Below are positions 62,301 to 63,162 of a stretch of 64,000 bases of DNA, in pieces; position 1 is the stretch's first letter; each line of letters starts with the position of its first letter. The notes under the pieces were generated by a model. It searched no databases. It saw nothing but the letters and a program-made list of their open reading frames with translations, and was not told the DNA's origin. Origin of the DNA: Gari tellinella (Eukaryota > Mollusca > Bivalvia > Cardiida > Psammobiidae); contig OV277858.1 in NCBI GenBank assembly GCA_922989275.2, positions 2,604,001 to 2,668,000 of the forward strand. The letters are read 5' to 3'. The position numbers were made by a program, and so were the translations under genes.

Positions 62301-63162
62301 AATTAGATACGTTATTGGTTGGTTAAATGAAAGCGTAAAAAGCATACACAAATTGTTATTGGGTTTATCATGAAATTCTCACACTGACCTGATTCATTGA
62401 GAATTGCATGTTTGACTCTCCAGAGCAGACCCACACATCACCAAACAAAATATCCTTCAACACCACAGATTGGTTCCCACTTTCCAGTGTAGCTGTTATA
62501 GTGTATGGACCTACACTCTTCACAGGACCTGAAAACCAGTCTATATAATAAGTACAAAGTTATATCTACAAGGAAATCGTTTCTTGTTAAGACAGGTGAC
62601 GGCTGAATATATGATAGTTTAGATTCCACCTGCAATATATGCTTTACAATATACGTGTTAGGTTTTGCTTAACTATGAGTTGCTTGAATGACAAATATTT
62701 GACCACTGATTTTGCAAATATATATTTTATTTAAGAAGCAAAAACAAATGTAAATCTACCTCAAACCACACATTTATACCATTTAGGATTTTGTAAATAA
62801 GTAGCACTATCTCTGTATTTAAACATGCGTGTAACTCTTCTAACGCCGGTGATACAACTATAACTCTCTCAAATAAGTAGTTTCAAAATATGCTTTGTTG
62901 CGAGGCAAAGAGGAAAGTTGTGAACATGTTCAGTTTATTGTCACTGAATCTCGCTCACCTATACTCTGTTTCCAAGTTAAACTTGTATTCACATGTGTTG
63001 CATATACCTCCTGCGAGTTGCCAATAGTAATAGTCACCTTCAGCCCCTTTGATCCTTTAGGGGCATAGCCCCAGATGACAGCTTTATGTGGATCTCCCTG
63101 TAGAACCATGTGATCGCCAAAGTACGAGGCAAATGAAAACGGACTGGCATTTTTGTTGTTAC
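5416..63162 (-). CDS. SIAE: Sialate O-acetylesterase, 11 exons visible, 5' end missing
   Basis: Gene-level entry. SIAE is an SGNH-like carboxylesterase that removes O-acetyl groups from sialic acids, usually in the lysosomal or secretory compartment. Exons, 5' to 3': 62959-63162, 62389-62528, 52653-52797, 46773-46862, 39660-39756, 39248-39339, 31858-31985, 23875-24032, 18195-18393, 13043-13130, 5416-5621. Every intron is GT..AG and the junction phases (1,0,1,1,2,1,0,2,0,1) all agree, giving 515 codons, the first one partial; vertebrate SIAE has about 520 residues. Family blocks seen in order: FGDHMVLQ, FGDVWVCSG-SNM, YFSAVCWLYGKYLY, IEAWSS, VIWYQGEANT, CTFPAMIDDWR, FGFVQ, RWHQTADYGYVPN, FMAVAMDLND, IHPRYKQDVAARL, and GLRYAWRDTPC near the C-terminus. 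The start codon and signal peptide are not visible and should lie above 63162. Oddities are GESN for GQSN, SYVDTN for SWGGTP, and coding that fills only 1547 of 57747 bases. Membership of the family is very secure; catalytic activity is not. Confidence 0.94.
6300..7620 (-). pseudogene. Penelope-like element reverse transcriptase, degraded copy 1
   Basis: Inside the last SIAE intron, the minus strand reads a complete succession of Penelope-like RT blocks with many frameshifts and stops. From high to low coordinates: LSVEEKNILPKGLRLTP (about 7600-7550), VRNKSDFEPTRGRN (about 7435-7395), NGNSIIIKEADKGEGVVIM (about 7295-7235), a broken K-FRPII..THRLSI-VD block (about 7080-7020), KSYVRDDLNFLNHIPP (about 6985-6930), VSFEVTSLY-ISHELGLQAIE (about 6915-6850), and LDDCFSIWNDTLVKLNKFHE (about 6597-6535), which corresponds to the catalytic palm motif. 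A GIY-YIG endonuclease was not seen. The combination of KADKG, RDD-DFL, SLYxxI-H and DDCF blocks is typical of this class. Confidence 0.82.
7640..9220. other. Intron sequence, nothing recognised
   Basis: AT-rich. The 71-residue minus frame at 8609-8824 shows no family features. No repeats shared with the rest of the window were noticed. Confidence 0.4.
9230..11170 (-). pseudogene. Penelope-like element, degraded copy 2, internally deleted
   Basis: Second Penelope-like relic in the same intron and orientation. From high to low: a Gln/Asn-rich segment YQQGNRKYPLGRQLGNQSNN (about 10620-10560), QIVVKLADYF (about 10530-10500), EDLKDVFRKLRLEAYVDGQE (about 10335-10275), VRNKSYFTPEIERNEQLDKY (about 10260-10200), EDNLIIFSKAEDKGGGVVLM with one frameshift (about 10090-10035), then YGLPTIHKSK (about 9865-9835). 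It then jumps to the region beyond the palm: KHTSTSYACHTKHTKNNYCK and the following SERLGEV stretch (about 9680-9560). The RT palm between these is missing. It is related to, but clearly diverged from, the copy at 6.3-7.6 kb. A CA-rich repeat interrupts its upstream part. Confidence 0.78.
10787..11012 (-). repeat. Dispersed CA-bearing repeat, copy 1
   Basis: Reading the minus strand: AATAAATACGAAAGACTCAA, then CACCCACCTCTCAAGCAGAA, a (CA)n tract, CATTCCTTCATCTAC and CAAGACAAACATAAAGCAAA. The same order is found at 28485-28665 and partly at 22448-22550 on the plus strand. The (GT)n microsatellite at about 10876-10910 is part of the unit. Confidence 0.75.
11350..13042. other. Intron sequence, nothing recognised
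   Basis: The longest frame (90 residues, plus strand, 11881-12153) has no recognisable motif and no splice context. Confidence 0.4.
13043..13130 (-). CDS. SIAE: SIAE exon 10 (small C-terminal exon)
   Basis: Too short to appear as a long open frame. The acceptor is CTGTCTCTTAG before 13130 and the donor is AAGG|GTAAAC. It encodes residues 419-447 beginning ICCAF and including GISWWIPAATAP. The CC pair and the W-P pattern agree with the FEISCC..WLP stretch of vertebrate SIAE. Phase 0 in and phase 1 out, matching both neighbours. Confidence 0.88.
13131..14855. other. Intron sequence, nothing recognised
   Basis: Very AT-rich. A 111-residue minus frame at 14346-14681 overlies a comparatively GC-rich patch but shows no family features. 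A short pair of GACGTCA / GTGACGT words near 14238-14255 resembles CRE sites but is unsupported. Confidence 0.35.
14865..15860 (+). repeat. Degenerate tandem repeat, ~5-6 units of 135-185 bp
   Basis: Each unit carries a paired motif: CTGTGGAGACAGCTAGTCCT (variants) and, 40-60 bases later, GTTTGGACTGTGGAGGCAGC, followed by CTTTCAACTTGACAGC. Motif pairs begin near 14908, 15081, 15263, 15432 and 15570, with a last half near 15820. Short open frames here are by-products of the repeats. Confidence 0.8.
15694..15794 (+). repeat. Direct duplication of ~50 bp
   Basis: TTGGTAAATATGACTAGTTA followed by TTTCACC-GAGCACTAAGGTTG occurs twice back to back with only a few differences, inside the larger tandem array. 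Confidence 0.8.
16386..17170 (+). repeat. Two ~183-bp direct repeats 599 bp apart
   Basis: 16386-16568 and 16985-17167 are almost identical. Both start at GCGATTGTCGGGTCGCCCAG and end at GTGGGCAATGCCACA. The 416-base spacer contains a hairpin (GGTAATCACCG at 16622-16632 with its complement at 16657-16667) and a duplicated CTACGCTCTCTGG-like phrase. TG..CA ends could fit very short LTRs, but GCGAT precedes both copies, so tandem duplication is equally possible. No coding sequence is present. Confidence 0.7.
17175..18194. other. Intron sequence, nothing recognised
   Basis: AT-rich. The 87-residue plus frame at 17240-17503 is hydrophobic low-complexity translation of AT-rich DNA and is not supported as a gene. 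Confidence 0.4.
18195..18393 (-). CDS. SIAE: SIAE exon 9 (IHPRYKQDVAARL)
   Basis: The acceptor chosen is TTTTTCTATATTGGACAG before 18393, because it alone keeps the frame from exon 8 (phase 2) and gives the family sequence SPFKP-IHPRYKQ. The open frame continues upstream to 18443 through another AG but would be out of phase. It encodes residues 352-418: the C-terminal part of the catalytic domain and the start of the small C-terminal beta domain. The donor is TTCGAG|GTGGGG, phase 0. Confidence 0.92.
19170..19330 (-). mobile_element. tRNA-derived SINE-like head
   Basis: On the minus strand, GGCTAGCTCAGTCGGTAGAG (A-box region) at about 19309-19290 and GGCTTCGAATCCCTG (B-box) near 19206-19192 form a tRNA-like polymerase III promoter. 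The anticodon region is expanded by an AT-rich insertion, so it cannot be a functional tRNA gene. Downstream sequence is shared with the fragment at 19550-19655. Confidence 0.65.
19550..19655 (-). mobile_element. Partial copy of the same SINE-like head
   Basis: It has the A-box part GGCTAGCTCAGTCGGTGGTG but no B-box. The flank toward higher coordinates (a TTAATC-CCTCAAA..GAG-TAGGTTC pattern and AACATG) matches the flank of the element at 19170-19330. Confidence 0.55.
19674..21081. mobile_element. TTAA-flanked DNA transposon (non-autonomous), split by a solo LTR
   Basis: Terminal inverted repeats GGGTGCATCAAACTCA (from 19674) and, at the other end, the complement of GGGTGCATCAAACCCA (ending 21081). 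Both are bordered by TTAA (19670-19673 and 21082-21085), the target duplication used by Kolobok and piggyBac superfamilies; the GGG start fits Kolobok better. After removing the nested LTR and its duplication the original element is about 840 bp. No transposase frame is present. Confidence 0.8.
20286..20848 (+). mobile_element. Solo LTR nested in the TTAA element
   Basis: 563 bp starting TGTTACCCAGG and ending CTCGGGTTACA, the TG..CA inverted ends of an LTR. A 4-bp target duplication TACA flanks it (20282-20285 and 20849-20852). An AATAAA signal at 20789-20794 lies near the 3' end, as expected for the R region. There are no internal gag or pol sequences, so it probably arose by LTR-LTR recombination. 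Confidence 0.8.
21560..21630 (+). mobile_element. Possible SINE 3' tail with (CT)n
   Basis: GTGCCGTTAAACCCAACTC runs directly into a (CT)n tract. A G-CGTTAAACCC-AACTCTCT ending is a common SINE tail in molluscs. The head of the element is not recognisable. Confidence 0.4.
22448..22550 (+). repeat. Dispersed CA-bearing repeat, copy 2 (partial)
   Basis: It matches the unit at 10787-11012 (inverted) and 28485-28665: AATACGAAAGAAGACTCAAG, CACCCACCTCTAAAGCAGAA, then CACACACAGCCATACCATAA. The second half is missing. Confidence 0.7.
22560..23874. other. Intron sequence, nothing recognised
   Basis: Short frames on both strands (22990-23190 minus, 23202-23438 plus) have no features. Confidence 0.4.
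23875..24032 (-). CDS. SIAE: SIAE exon 8, carries the RWHQTAD block
   Basis: The acceptor is TTATATTGTAG and the donor is AAACC|GTAAGT. It encodes residues 300-351, including IRWHQTADYGYVPN and FMAVAMDLND. His319 in RWHQTAD is the expected catalytic histidine of this family, with Asp323 conserved too, so this part of the active site is intact. It joins directly to exon 7 in phase 0. Confidence 0.96.
24033..25015. other. Intron sequence, no gene recognised
   Basis: It contains two AGATCTAGATCTA palindromic words (about 24677-24690 and 24790-24803), a word that recurs at 26690-26920 and 33272-33284. The 60-residue minus frame at 24571-24753 is unsupported. Confidence 0.35.
25019..25094 (+). 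ncRNA. tRNA-like sequence, probably a pseudogene or SINE head
   Basis: TTGGTGTAGAGGTAAG fits an A-box and GCGGATTCGAATCCG a B-box, spaced as in a tRNA, with a CTTTCAA anticodon loop (Glu-TTC-like) and a T6 polymerase III terminator just after. The acceptor and anticodon stems do not pair well, so this is unlikely to be a functional tRNA. Confidence 0.55.
25191..25263. repeat. Near-perfect 73-nt hairpin
   Basis: Two 34-base arms (25191-25224 and 25230-25263) pair with four mismatches around a 5-base loop. Arms begin ATAGGTTAG and contain CCATGGTTG. It could be a miniature foldback element or, less likely, a small-RNA precursor. Confidence 0.75.
25771..25845. repeat. Small hairpin with AAAACAGGTGA ends
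   Basis: AAAAACAGGTGACTGCCTAATGCA and the near-complement TGCATTAAATTATCACCTGTTTTTT bracket a short loop. The word CTTAATGCA/TGCATTAA links it to the hairpin array at 55.6-55.9 kb. Confidence 0.55.
25978..26130 (+). repeat. Short tandem words GTAGA-AAATGACC
   Basis: Six or seven copies of a GTAGAGAAATGACCC-like word at 20-30-base spacing, followed immediately by trinucleotide-rich DNA (26150-26270). The same arrangement occurs in reverse orientation at 56400-56700. Confidence 0.65.
26145..26270 (+). repeat. ACT/GCT-rich trinucleotide repeat
   Basis: Imperfect CTACTACTACTGCTGTTATT-type repeats. The long minus frame across it (26019-26411) is repeat-driven, rich in Ala, Val and Thr. Confidence 0.75.
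26280..28140. other. Intron sequence, nothing recognised
   Basis: AT-rich, with scattered AACAGCA words at 27490-27560. No family or repeat was identified. Confidence 0.4.
28147..28408 (+). repeat. Dispersed ~260-bp repeat, copy 1
   Basis: It begins at GATGTTAAGTGCTTGTGTGG and ends near TCTCCCCTTATTCAGATT; inside is TTGTTATACTTTCTGGTCCT and GGTGCTAGGGGGCGTGAGCA. It is nearly identical to 32958-33226 (plus) and 49373-49605 (minus), with a diverged copy at 53290-53430. The reading frames across it are incidental. Confidence 0.9.
28485..28665 (+). repeat. Dispersed CA-bearing repeat, copy 3
   Basis: It has the same ordered words as 10787-11012: AATAAATACGAAAGACTCAA, CACCCACCTCTCAAGCAGAA, (CA)n at about 28560-28580, CATTCCTTCATCTACAG and CAAGACAAACATAAAGCAAA. 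Confidence 0.75.
28893..29005. mobile_element. Hairpin MITE family, copy
   Basis: Left half AAAGCAGACTGAAAGTA..CAGAATGC, a short palindromic centre CTTAAGG, and right half TTTACTTTAAACCCGC ending in TTATCTTCAA. The family is a ~100-bp foldback. Confidence 0.7.
29079..29185. mobile_element. Hairpin MITE family, copy
   Basis: Centre GAATGCGTCCTAATGCGCATTC is close to a perfect foldback, flanked by GAGCAGATTGAACGTA and TTACTTTAAACCCGA, then GGTCACATATCTTCAAC. Confidence 0.75.
29286..29380. mobile_element. Hairpin MITE family, copy
   Basis: AATCAGGCTGAAACAAAAGC, centre ACCTAAAGGTGCATTTTGCT, then GGTCAATTATCTTCAA. Third copy in a row within 500 bp, all in the same orientation. Confidence 0.65.
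29577..30038 (-). mobile_element. Retroelement/SINE-like open frame with LANSLDPDE motif
   Basis: A 153-residue open frame contains CLANSLDPDEMTRNSAYHHD. Translated LANS-DPDE(T/M)..AS-H--L stretches recur across marine invertebrate genomes as the spurious translation of a dispersed repeat. The remainder has no known domain. It should be treated as repeat DNA and not as a gene. Confidence 0.5.
30040..31555. other. Intron sequence, nothing recognised
   Basis: Short frames on both strands (30432-30617; 31275-31490 and its antisense) show no features. Confidence 0.4.
31550..31770. mobile_element. Diverged hairpin-MITE-like sequence
   Basis: Words of the MITE family appear in order but scattered: AAGCAGGATGAAAGTAAAAC, TGTCTGCTTTACAAG, and GCCTGCTTTAACTAACCACCT near 31744. 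Heavily diverged. Confidence 0.4.
31858..31985 (-). CDS. SIAE: SIAE exon 7 (GEANT..DDWR..FGFVQ)
   Basis: The acceptor is ATGTTTCAG and the donor is GTACAG|GTACAC. It encodes residues 257-299: completion of the GE-N motif (GEANT), DYNCTFPAMIDDWRKQF and FPFGFVQ. NCT is a conserved possible N-glycosylation site. It ends in phase 0. Confidence 0.95.
31986..32955. other. Intron sequence, nothing recognised
   Basis: AT-rich sequence upstream (in + orientation) of the dispersed repeat; no gene or repeat was recognised. Confidence 0.4.
32958..33226 (+). repeat. Dispersed ~260-bp repeat, copy 2
   Basis: It matches 28147-28408 almost base for base, including TTAAGTGCTTGTGTGGCGGC and GATGCTAGGGGGCGTG. 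A short CCGTTATTCAGATTTAT phrase at about 32929-32945 repeats the 3' end of the unit just before it starts. Confidence 0.9.
35080..36680 (+). repeat. Long TAG/GTA trinucleotide-repeat region
   Basis: Imperfect (AGT)n over most of 35.08-36.68 kb, with a perfect 47-base tract at 35328-35374, interrupted by a (GA)n tract at 35510-35570 and by the SINE at about 35925-36185. Predicted frames here (35652-35948, 36548-36853) are low-complexity artefacts. Confidence 0.9.
35925..36185 (-). mobile_element. tRNA-derived SINE inserted in the trinucleotide repeat
   Basis: Reading the minus strand from 36185: GGCGGACGTAGACGAGGGGT (A-box region), GTCGTGAGTTCGATCCCCTG (B-box) near 36135-36115, then a ~170-base body, ending near GGATGTTAACCAACAACAAA. 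Trinucleotide repeat resumes on both sides, showing insertion into it. Length about 260 bp, usual for a SINE. Confidence 0.78.
37510..38970. other. Intron sequence, nothing recognised
   Basis: AT-rich. Short frames at 37881-38078 and 38518-38751 have no supportable features. Confidence 0.4.
38972..39075. mobile_element. Hairpin MITE family, copy
   Basis: CTAAAGCAGGTTGAAAGTAA at the left; AAGTTACAATCTGCT at the right. The centre is diverged. It lies 170 bases from SIAE exon 6. Confidence 0.55.
39248..39339 (-). CDS. SIAE: SIAE exon 6 (LWNTMVNPL..VIWYQG)
   Basis: The acceptor is TTTTTGTTCAG and the donor is CCAAG|GTAAGA. It encodes residues 226-256 with MLWNTMVNPLLQMSIFGVIW followed by YQ. 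This is a strongly conserved block of the family. The intron separating it from exon 5 is the shortest in the gene (320 bases with the chosen donor). Confidence 0.95.
39660..39756 (-). CDS. SIAE: SIAE exon 5 with altered SWGGTP block and an A11 tract
   Basis: The acceptor is CTTTTCTTATAG before 39756. The frame reads GLVATSYVDTNIEAWSSPQ and then TLRSCGLSFSKKK. In SIAE relatives the first block is G-L-(I/V)-x-S-S-W-G-G-T-P-I-E-A-W-S-S, so both glycines of WGG are lost here while flanking residues are kept. The 3' boundary is the least certain of the gene: an 11-A run (39660-39670) precedes a GTGCGT donor in the required phase 2, and an alternative donor GTCATT after 39681 would also keep frame but is weaker and gives a shorter loop. 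Confidence 0.85.
40374..41180 (+). mobile_element. Possible solo LTR
   Basis: It starts TGTAACAGGATTC followed by AAAAGGGGGG and ends AACCCCGCCTAGTTACA-like, so it has TGTAAC..GTTACA inverted ends about 807 bases apart, and TGTATTAAAG near 40968-40977 could be in the U3/R part. I could not find a convincing target duplication (flanks GTATA and TAAAG), so the ends are provisional. Confidence 0.4.
41185..42240. other. Intron sequence, nothing firmly recognised
   Basis: The part from about 41830 is richer in G+C and CpG than its surroundings and may be the leading edge of the satellite array that follows. Confidence 0.35.
42240..43260 (+). repeat. Satellite-like array, ~300-bp higher-order unit of ~100-bp subunits
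   Basis: The phrase CTAAGGTGTCAAACAGTTTGG begins near 42392, 42691 and 42993, giving periods of about 299 and 302. Within each unit a CGGCGTCTCATC..ATCCAAA motif occurs roughly every 100 bases (for example 42244, 42328, 42437, 42627, 42737, 42930, 43039, 43227), so each higher-order unit has three diverged submonomers. Confidence 0.85.
43490..43680 (+). repeat. Three ~62-bp tandem repeats
   Basis: TCAGCTGTATCAATGCTTAT then ATCTAGATAAGACTCCGAGT recurs near 43500, 43560 and 43605-43640. The ACTCGGCATCTGATCTGGAT end ties it to the larger array just before. Confidence 0.8.
43730..44135 (+). repeat. Direct duplication of ~190 bp (period ~212)
   Basis: 43730-43922 and 43945-44132 share ATTCTACTTATTCATACTT, GAAAAATACACCGTTAGAAA, TTTACATTTACA and a GACTTGAAAATAACA-like ending, with moderate divergence. 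Confidence 0.8.
44446..44515 (+). mobile_element. Possible SINE fragment
   Basis: GAATGAATGAATGACTGGTG followed by TTTTACGGCCCATCGACACA. A (GAAT)n run joined to TTTAACG-CCCATC-ACACA is a familiar molluscan SINE/retroelement segment. No promoter boxes are seen. Confidence 0.35.
44520..46770. other. Intron sequence, nothing recognised
   Basis: Two plus-strand frames (98 residues at 45629-45925; 61 residues at 46279-46464) are longer than average but have no recognisable domain, and the expected codon pattern cannot be judged by eye. Confidence 0.35.
46773..46862 (-). CDS. SIAE: SIAE exon 4 (FSAVCWLYG block)
   Basis: The acceptor is TTTTTTTACAG and the donor is GTTAG|GTATGT. Phase 1 in and phase 1 out. 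It encodes residues 164-193, including HFTYFSAVCWLYGKYLYQ, one of the most conserved SIAE segments. The upstream intron (5790 bases) carries the 3.4-kb TIR element and the Tc1 relic. Confidence 0.95.
46863..47925. other. Intron sequence, nothing recognised
   Basis: AT-rich, no repeat noticed. Confidence 0.4.
47955..48445 (+). pseudogene. Tc1/mariner-type transposase relic, internally deleted
   Basis: With frameshifts and stops the plus strand reads pieces of a Tc1-like DDE transposase: RPKSDRPRSTSKRHVYAIVL (helix-turn-helix linker GRPR region) and RHLLKEF at the start, ERLQWVRRQRHW..VLVTDESRYNLSFSD near 48180-48285 (with the first catalytic aspartate in TDESR), then directly LANALTTKWNNVSYQLINRY and VNSIRRRKQAL near 48322-48415, the C-terminal block. 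The central part with the second aspartate and the glutamate is deleted. Terminal repeats were not found. Confidence 0.8.
48450..49030. other. Intron sequence, nothing recognised
   Basis: AT-rich, with a few ACACACAC words near 48515. Confidence 0.4.
49373..49605 (-). repeat. Dispersed ~260-bp repeat, copy 3
   Basis: Reverse complement of the unit at 28147-28408, from AATCTGAATAAGGGGAGATC to GTACGGGGCGACTTT. The outer ~30 bases of the far end are replaced. It lies inside the 3.4-kb TIR element. Confidence 0.9.
50468..50515. mobile_element. Hairpin MITE family, half copy
   Basis: AAAGCTTAAAGCAGACTGAA continuing to AAAGCAGAATGCGCC; the right half is absent. Confidence 0.6.
51055..51118. mobile_element. 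Hairpin MITE family, shortened copy
   Basis: ACTGCTCAAAGCAAAATGAA, AGTAAATCACCTTGCTTTAA and GCTGCAATCTG. Diverged relative of the family. Confidence 0.5.
52490..52580. mobile_element. Hairpin MITE family, copy abutting the TIR element
   Basis: TTAAAGCAGGCCGAATGTAA, a central foldback GAATGTGCGTTAAGGAACATTC, and AAACCTGCTTTAAGTAGTC. The candidate target duplication of the 3.4-kb element lies at its left edge, 73 bases from SIAE exon 3. Confidence 0.7.
52653..52797 (-). CDS. SIAE: SIAE exon 3
   Basis: The acceptor is TTCTATTAG and the donor is CACCAG|GTAAAA. It is entered in phase 0 and left in phase 1. It encodes residues 116-163, with VFNASFEM, YPNIRLF and LPWSLPSP. In the family this segment follows the nucleophile block and leads to the AVCW helix. 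The upstream intron (9591 bases) holds the giant palindrome. Confidence 0.93.
53290..53430 (+). repeat. Dispersed ~260-bp repeat, diverged copy 4
   Basis: CAGTGTTGTTATACTTCCAT, GTCCTTTTGAATTATGACTT, CGGCGCATTTATAGT and GTGTGAACA correspond in order to the 28147-28408 unit. Much older than the other three copies. Confidence 0.6.
53435..54835. other. Intron sequence, nothing recognised
   Basis: T-rich on the plus strand; short frames are unsupported. Confidence 0.4.
54840..55235 (+). repeat. Trinucleotide (TAG/CAG) repeat region
   Basis: Imperfect GTAGTAGCAG-type repeats. The 78-residue minus frame at 54833-55069 is a by-product. Confidence 0.85.
55240..55340. mobile_element. 101-bp foldback element next to trinucleotide repeat
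   Basis: GAGTTTATTTCAATGTTTCT at 55240 and its near complement ending at 55340 (two mismatches in 21). An inner inverted pair AAGAAGCCAA / TTGGCTTCTT continues the stem. Typical small MITE. Confidence 0.75.
55565..55915 (+). repeat. Three tandem hairpin units (~126-bp period)
   Basis: Units near 55575-55670, 55696-55795 and 55822-55912. Each reads GGTTGCTTAATG-AGCA, AATAATGCAGAAA, a short loop, TTTCTGCATTA-TTT, and GCATTAAGCA, so every unit is self-complementary. CAGGCGGTTGCTTAATG / CATTAAGCA-TCGCCTG form the outer ends. Confidence 0.85.
56400..56700 (-). repeat. Trinucleotide repeat plus GAAATGACC-type short repeats
   Basis: AGTAGTAGTAACA-type repeats at 56440-56550, then (minus-strand reading) GGAGGAAAATGACACC, GTAAAATGATCC, AGAGAATGACCCCC and AGAGGAATTACCC at ~28-base spacing. 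Mirror image of the layout at 25978-26270. Confidence 0.65.
56790..57560. repeat. Degenerate repeats with inverted copy, TGTGTCGAT..CAGGGATC
   Basis: The phrase CACCCCTATGTGTCGATC then a CCTGGGGATCGAACT-like tail occurs at about 56830-56873, 57110-57155 and, shortened, at 57265-57295, and inverted at about 57398-57450. ACTCGCAGCTGCTAGG-type words accompany each copy about 60 bases away. Together a ~170-bp unit in mixed orientation. Confidence 0.7.
58017..59430 (+). repeat. Tandem ~175-bp units, left arm (9 copies)
   Basis: CCAATATGGCCGCCGCAAAC begins units at about 58017, 58192, 58363, 58543, 58720, 58892, 59067, 59241 and (degenerate) 59415. Each unit also has TTTGTGCAATCTGGGATGTC and TTTGATTCGGAAAGGTCAAG. 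Long frames such as 58101-58535 are repeat translations. Confidence 0.9.
59700..59775 (-). mobile_element. tRNA-Glu(CTC)-like SINE head, left arm
   Basis: Minus-strand GGCTGTGGTAGTCTTATAGG (A-box), CCTCTCACCTCAGG (anticodon arm with CTC) and GGATTGAGTCCCACTC (B-box) align in order with a tRNA-Glu. The stems are degraded, so not a functional tRNA. Confidence 0.7.
60405..60482 (+). mobile_element. tRNA-Glu(CTC)-like SINE head, right arm
   Basis: Inverted partner of the left copy: GGCTGTGGAAGTCTTAGTGG, ACCTCTCACCTCAGGAC, GGATTGAGTCCCGCTCACTG. The B-box here is slightly closer to consensus. Confidence 0.7.
60765..61975 (-). repeat. Tandem ~175-bp units, right arm (about 8 copies)
   Basis: The same unit inverted: GGCGGCCATATTGG-type words near 60771, 60942, 61117, 61288, 61466, 61788 and 61961. 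The copy expected near 61630 has lost this word, and one unit is shortened at about 61500. Confidence 0.9.
62389..62528 (-). CDS. SIAE: SIAE exon 2, carries the nucleophile serine block
   Basis: The acceptor is GTTTTCAG before 62528 and the donor is AATCAG|GTCAGT. It encodes residues 69-115 and ends in phase 0. It contains FGDVWVCSGESNMQF; the family block normally reads SGQSNM, with the serine after Q as nucleophile (here Ser107 in visible numbering). The Gln is Glu in this gene. The intron to the previous exon is only 430 bases. Confidence 0.95.
62959..63162 (-). CDS. SIAE: SIAE exon 1 of those visible (N-terminal beta domain)
   Basis: The acceptor is TTTGTACAG before 63162 and the donor is ATAG|GTGAGC after 62959. 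It is entered in phase 1 (the first two bases finish a codon) and left in phase 1. It encodes visible residues 1-69, including FASYFGDHMVLQ and AVIWGYAPKG, the typical opening of the mature SIAE protein after the signal peptide. NAS and NTS are possible N-glycosylation sites. An upstream exon with the start codon must exist; I could not recognise it in 63163-64000. Confidence 0.93.
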
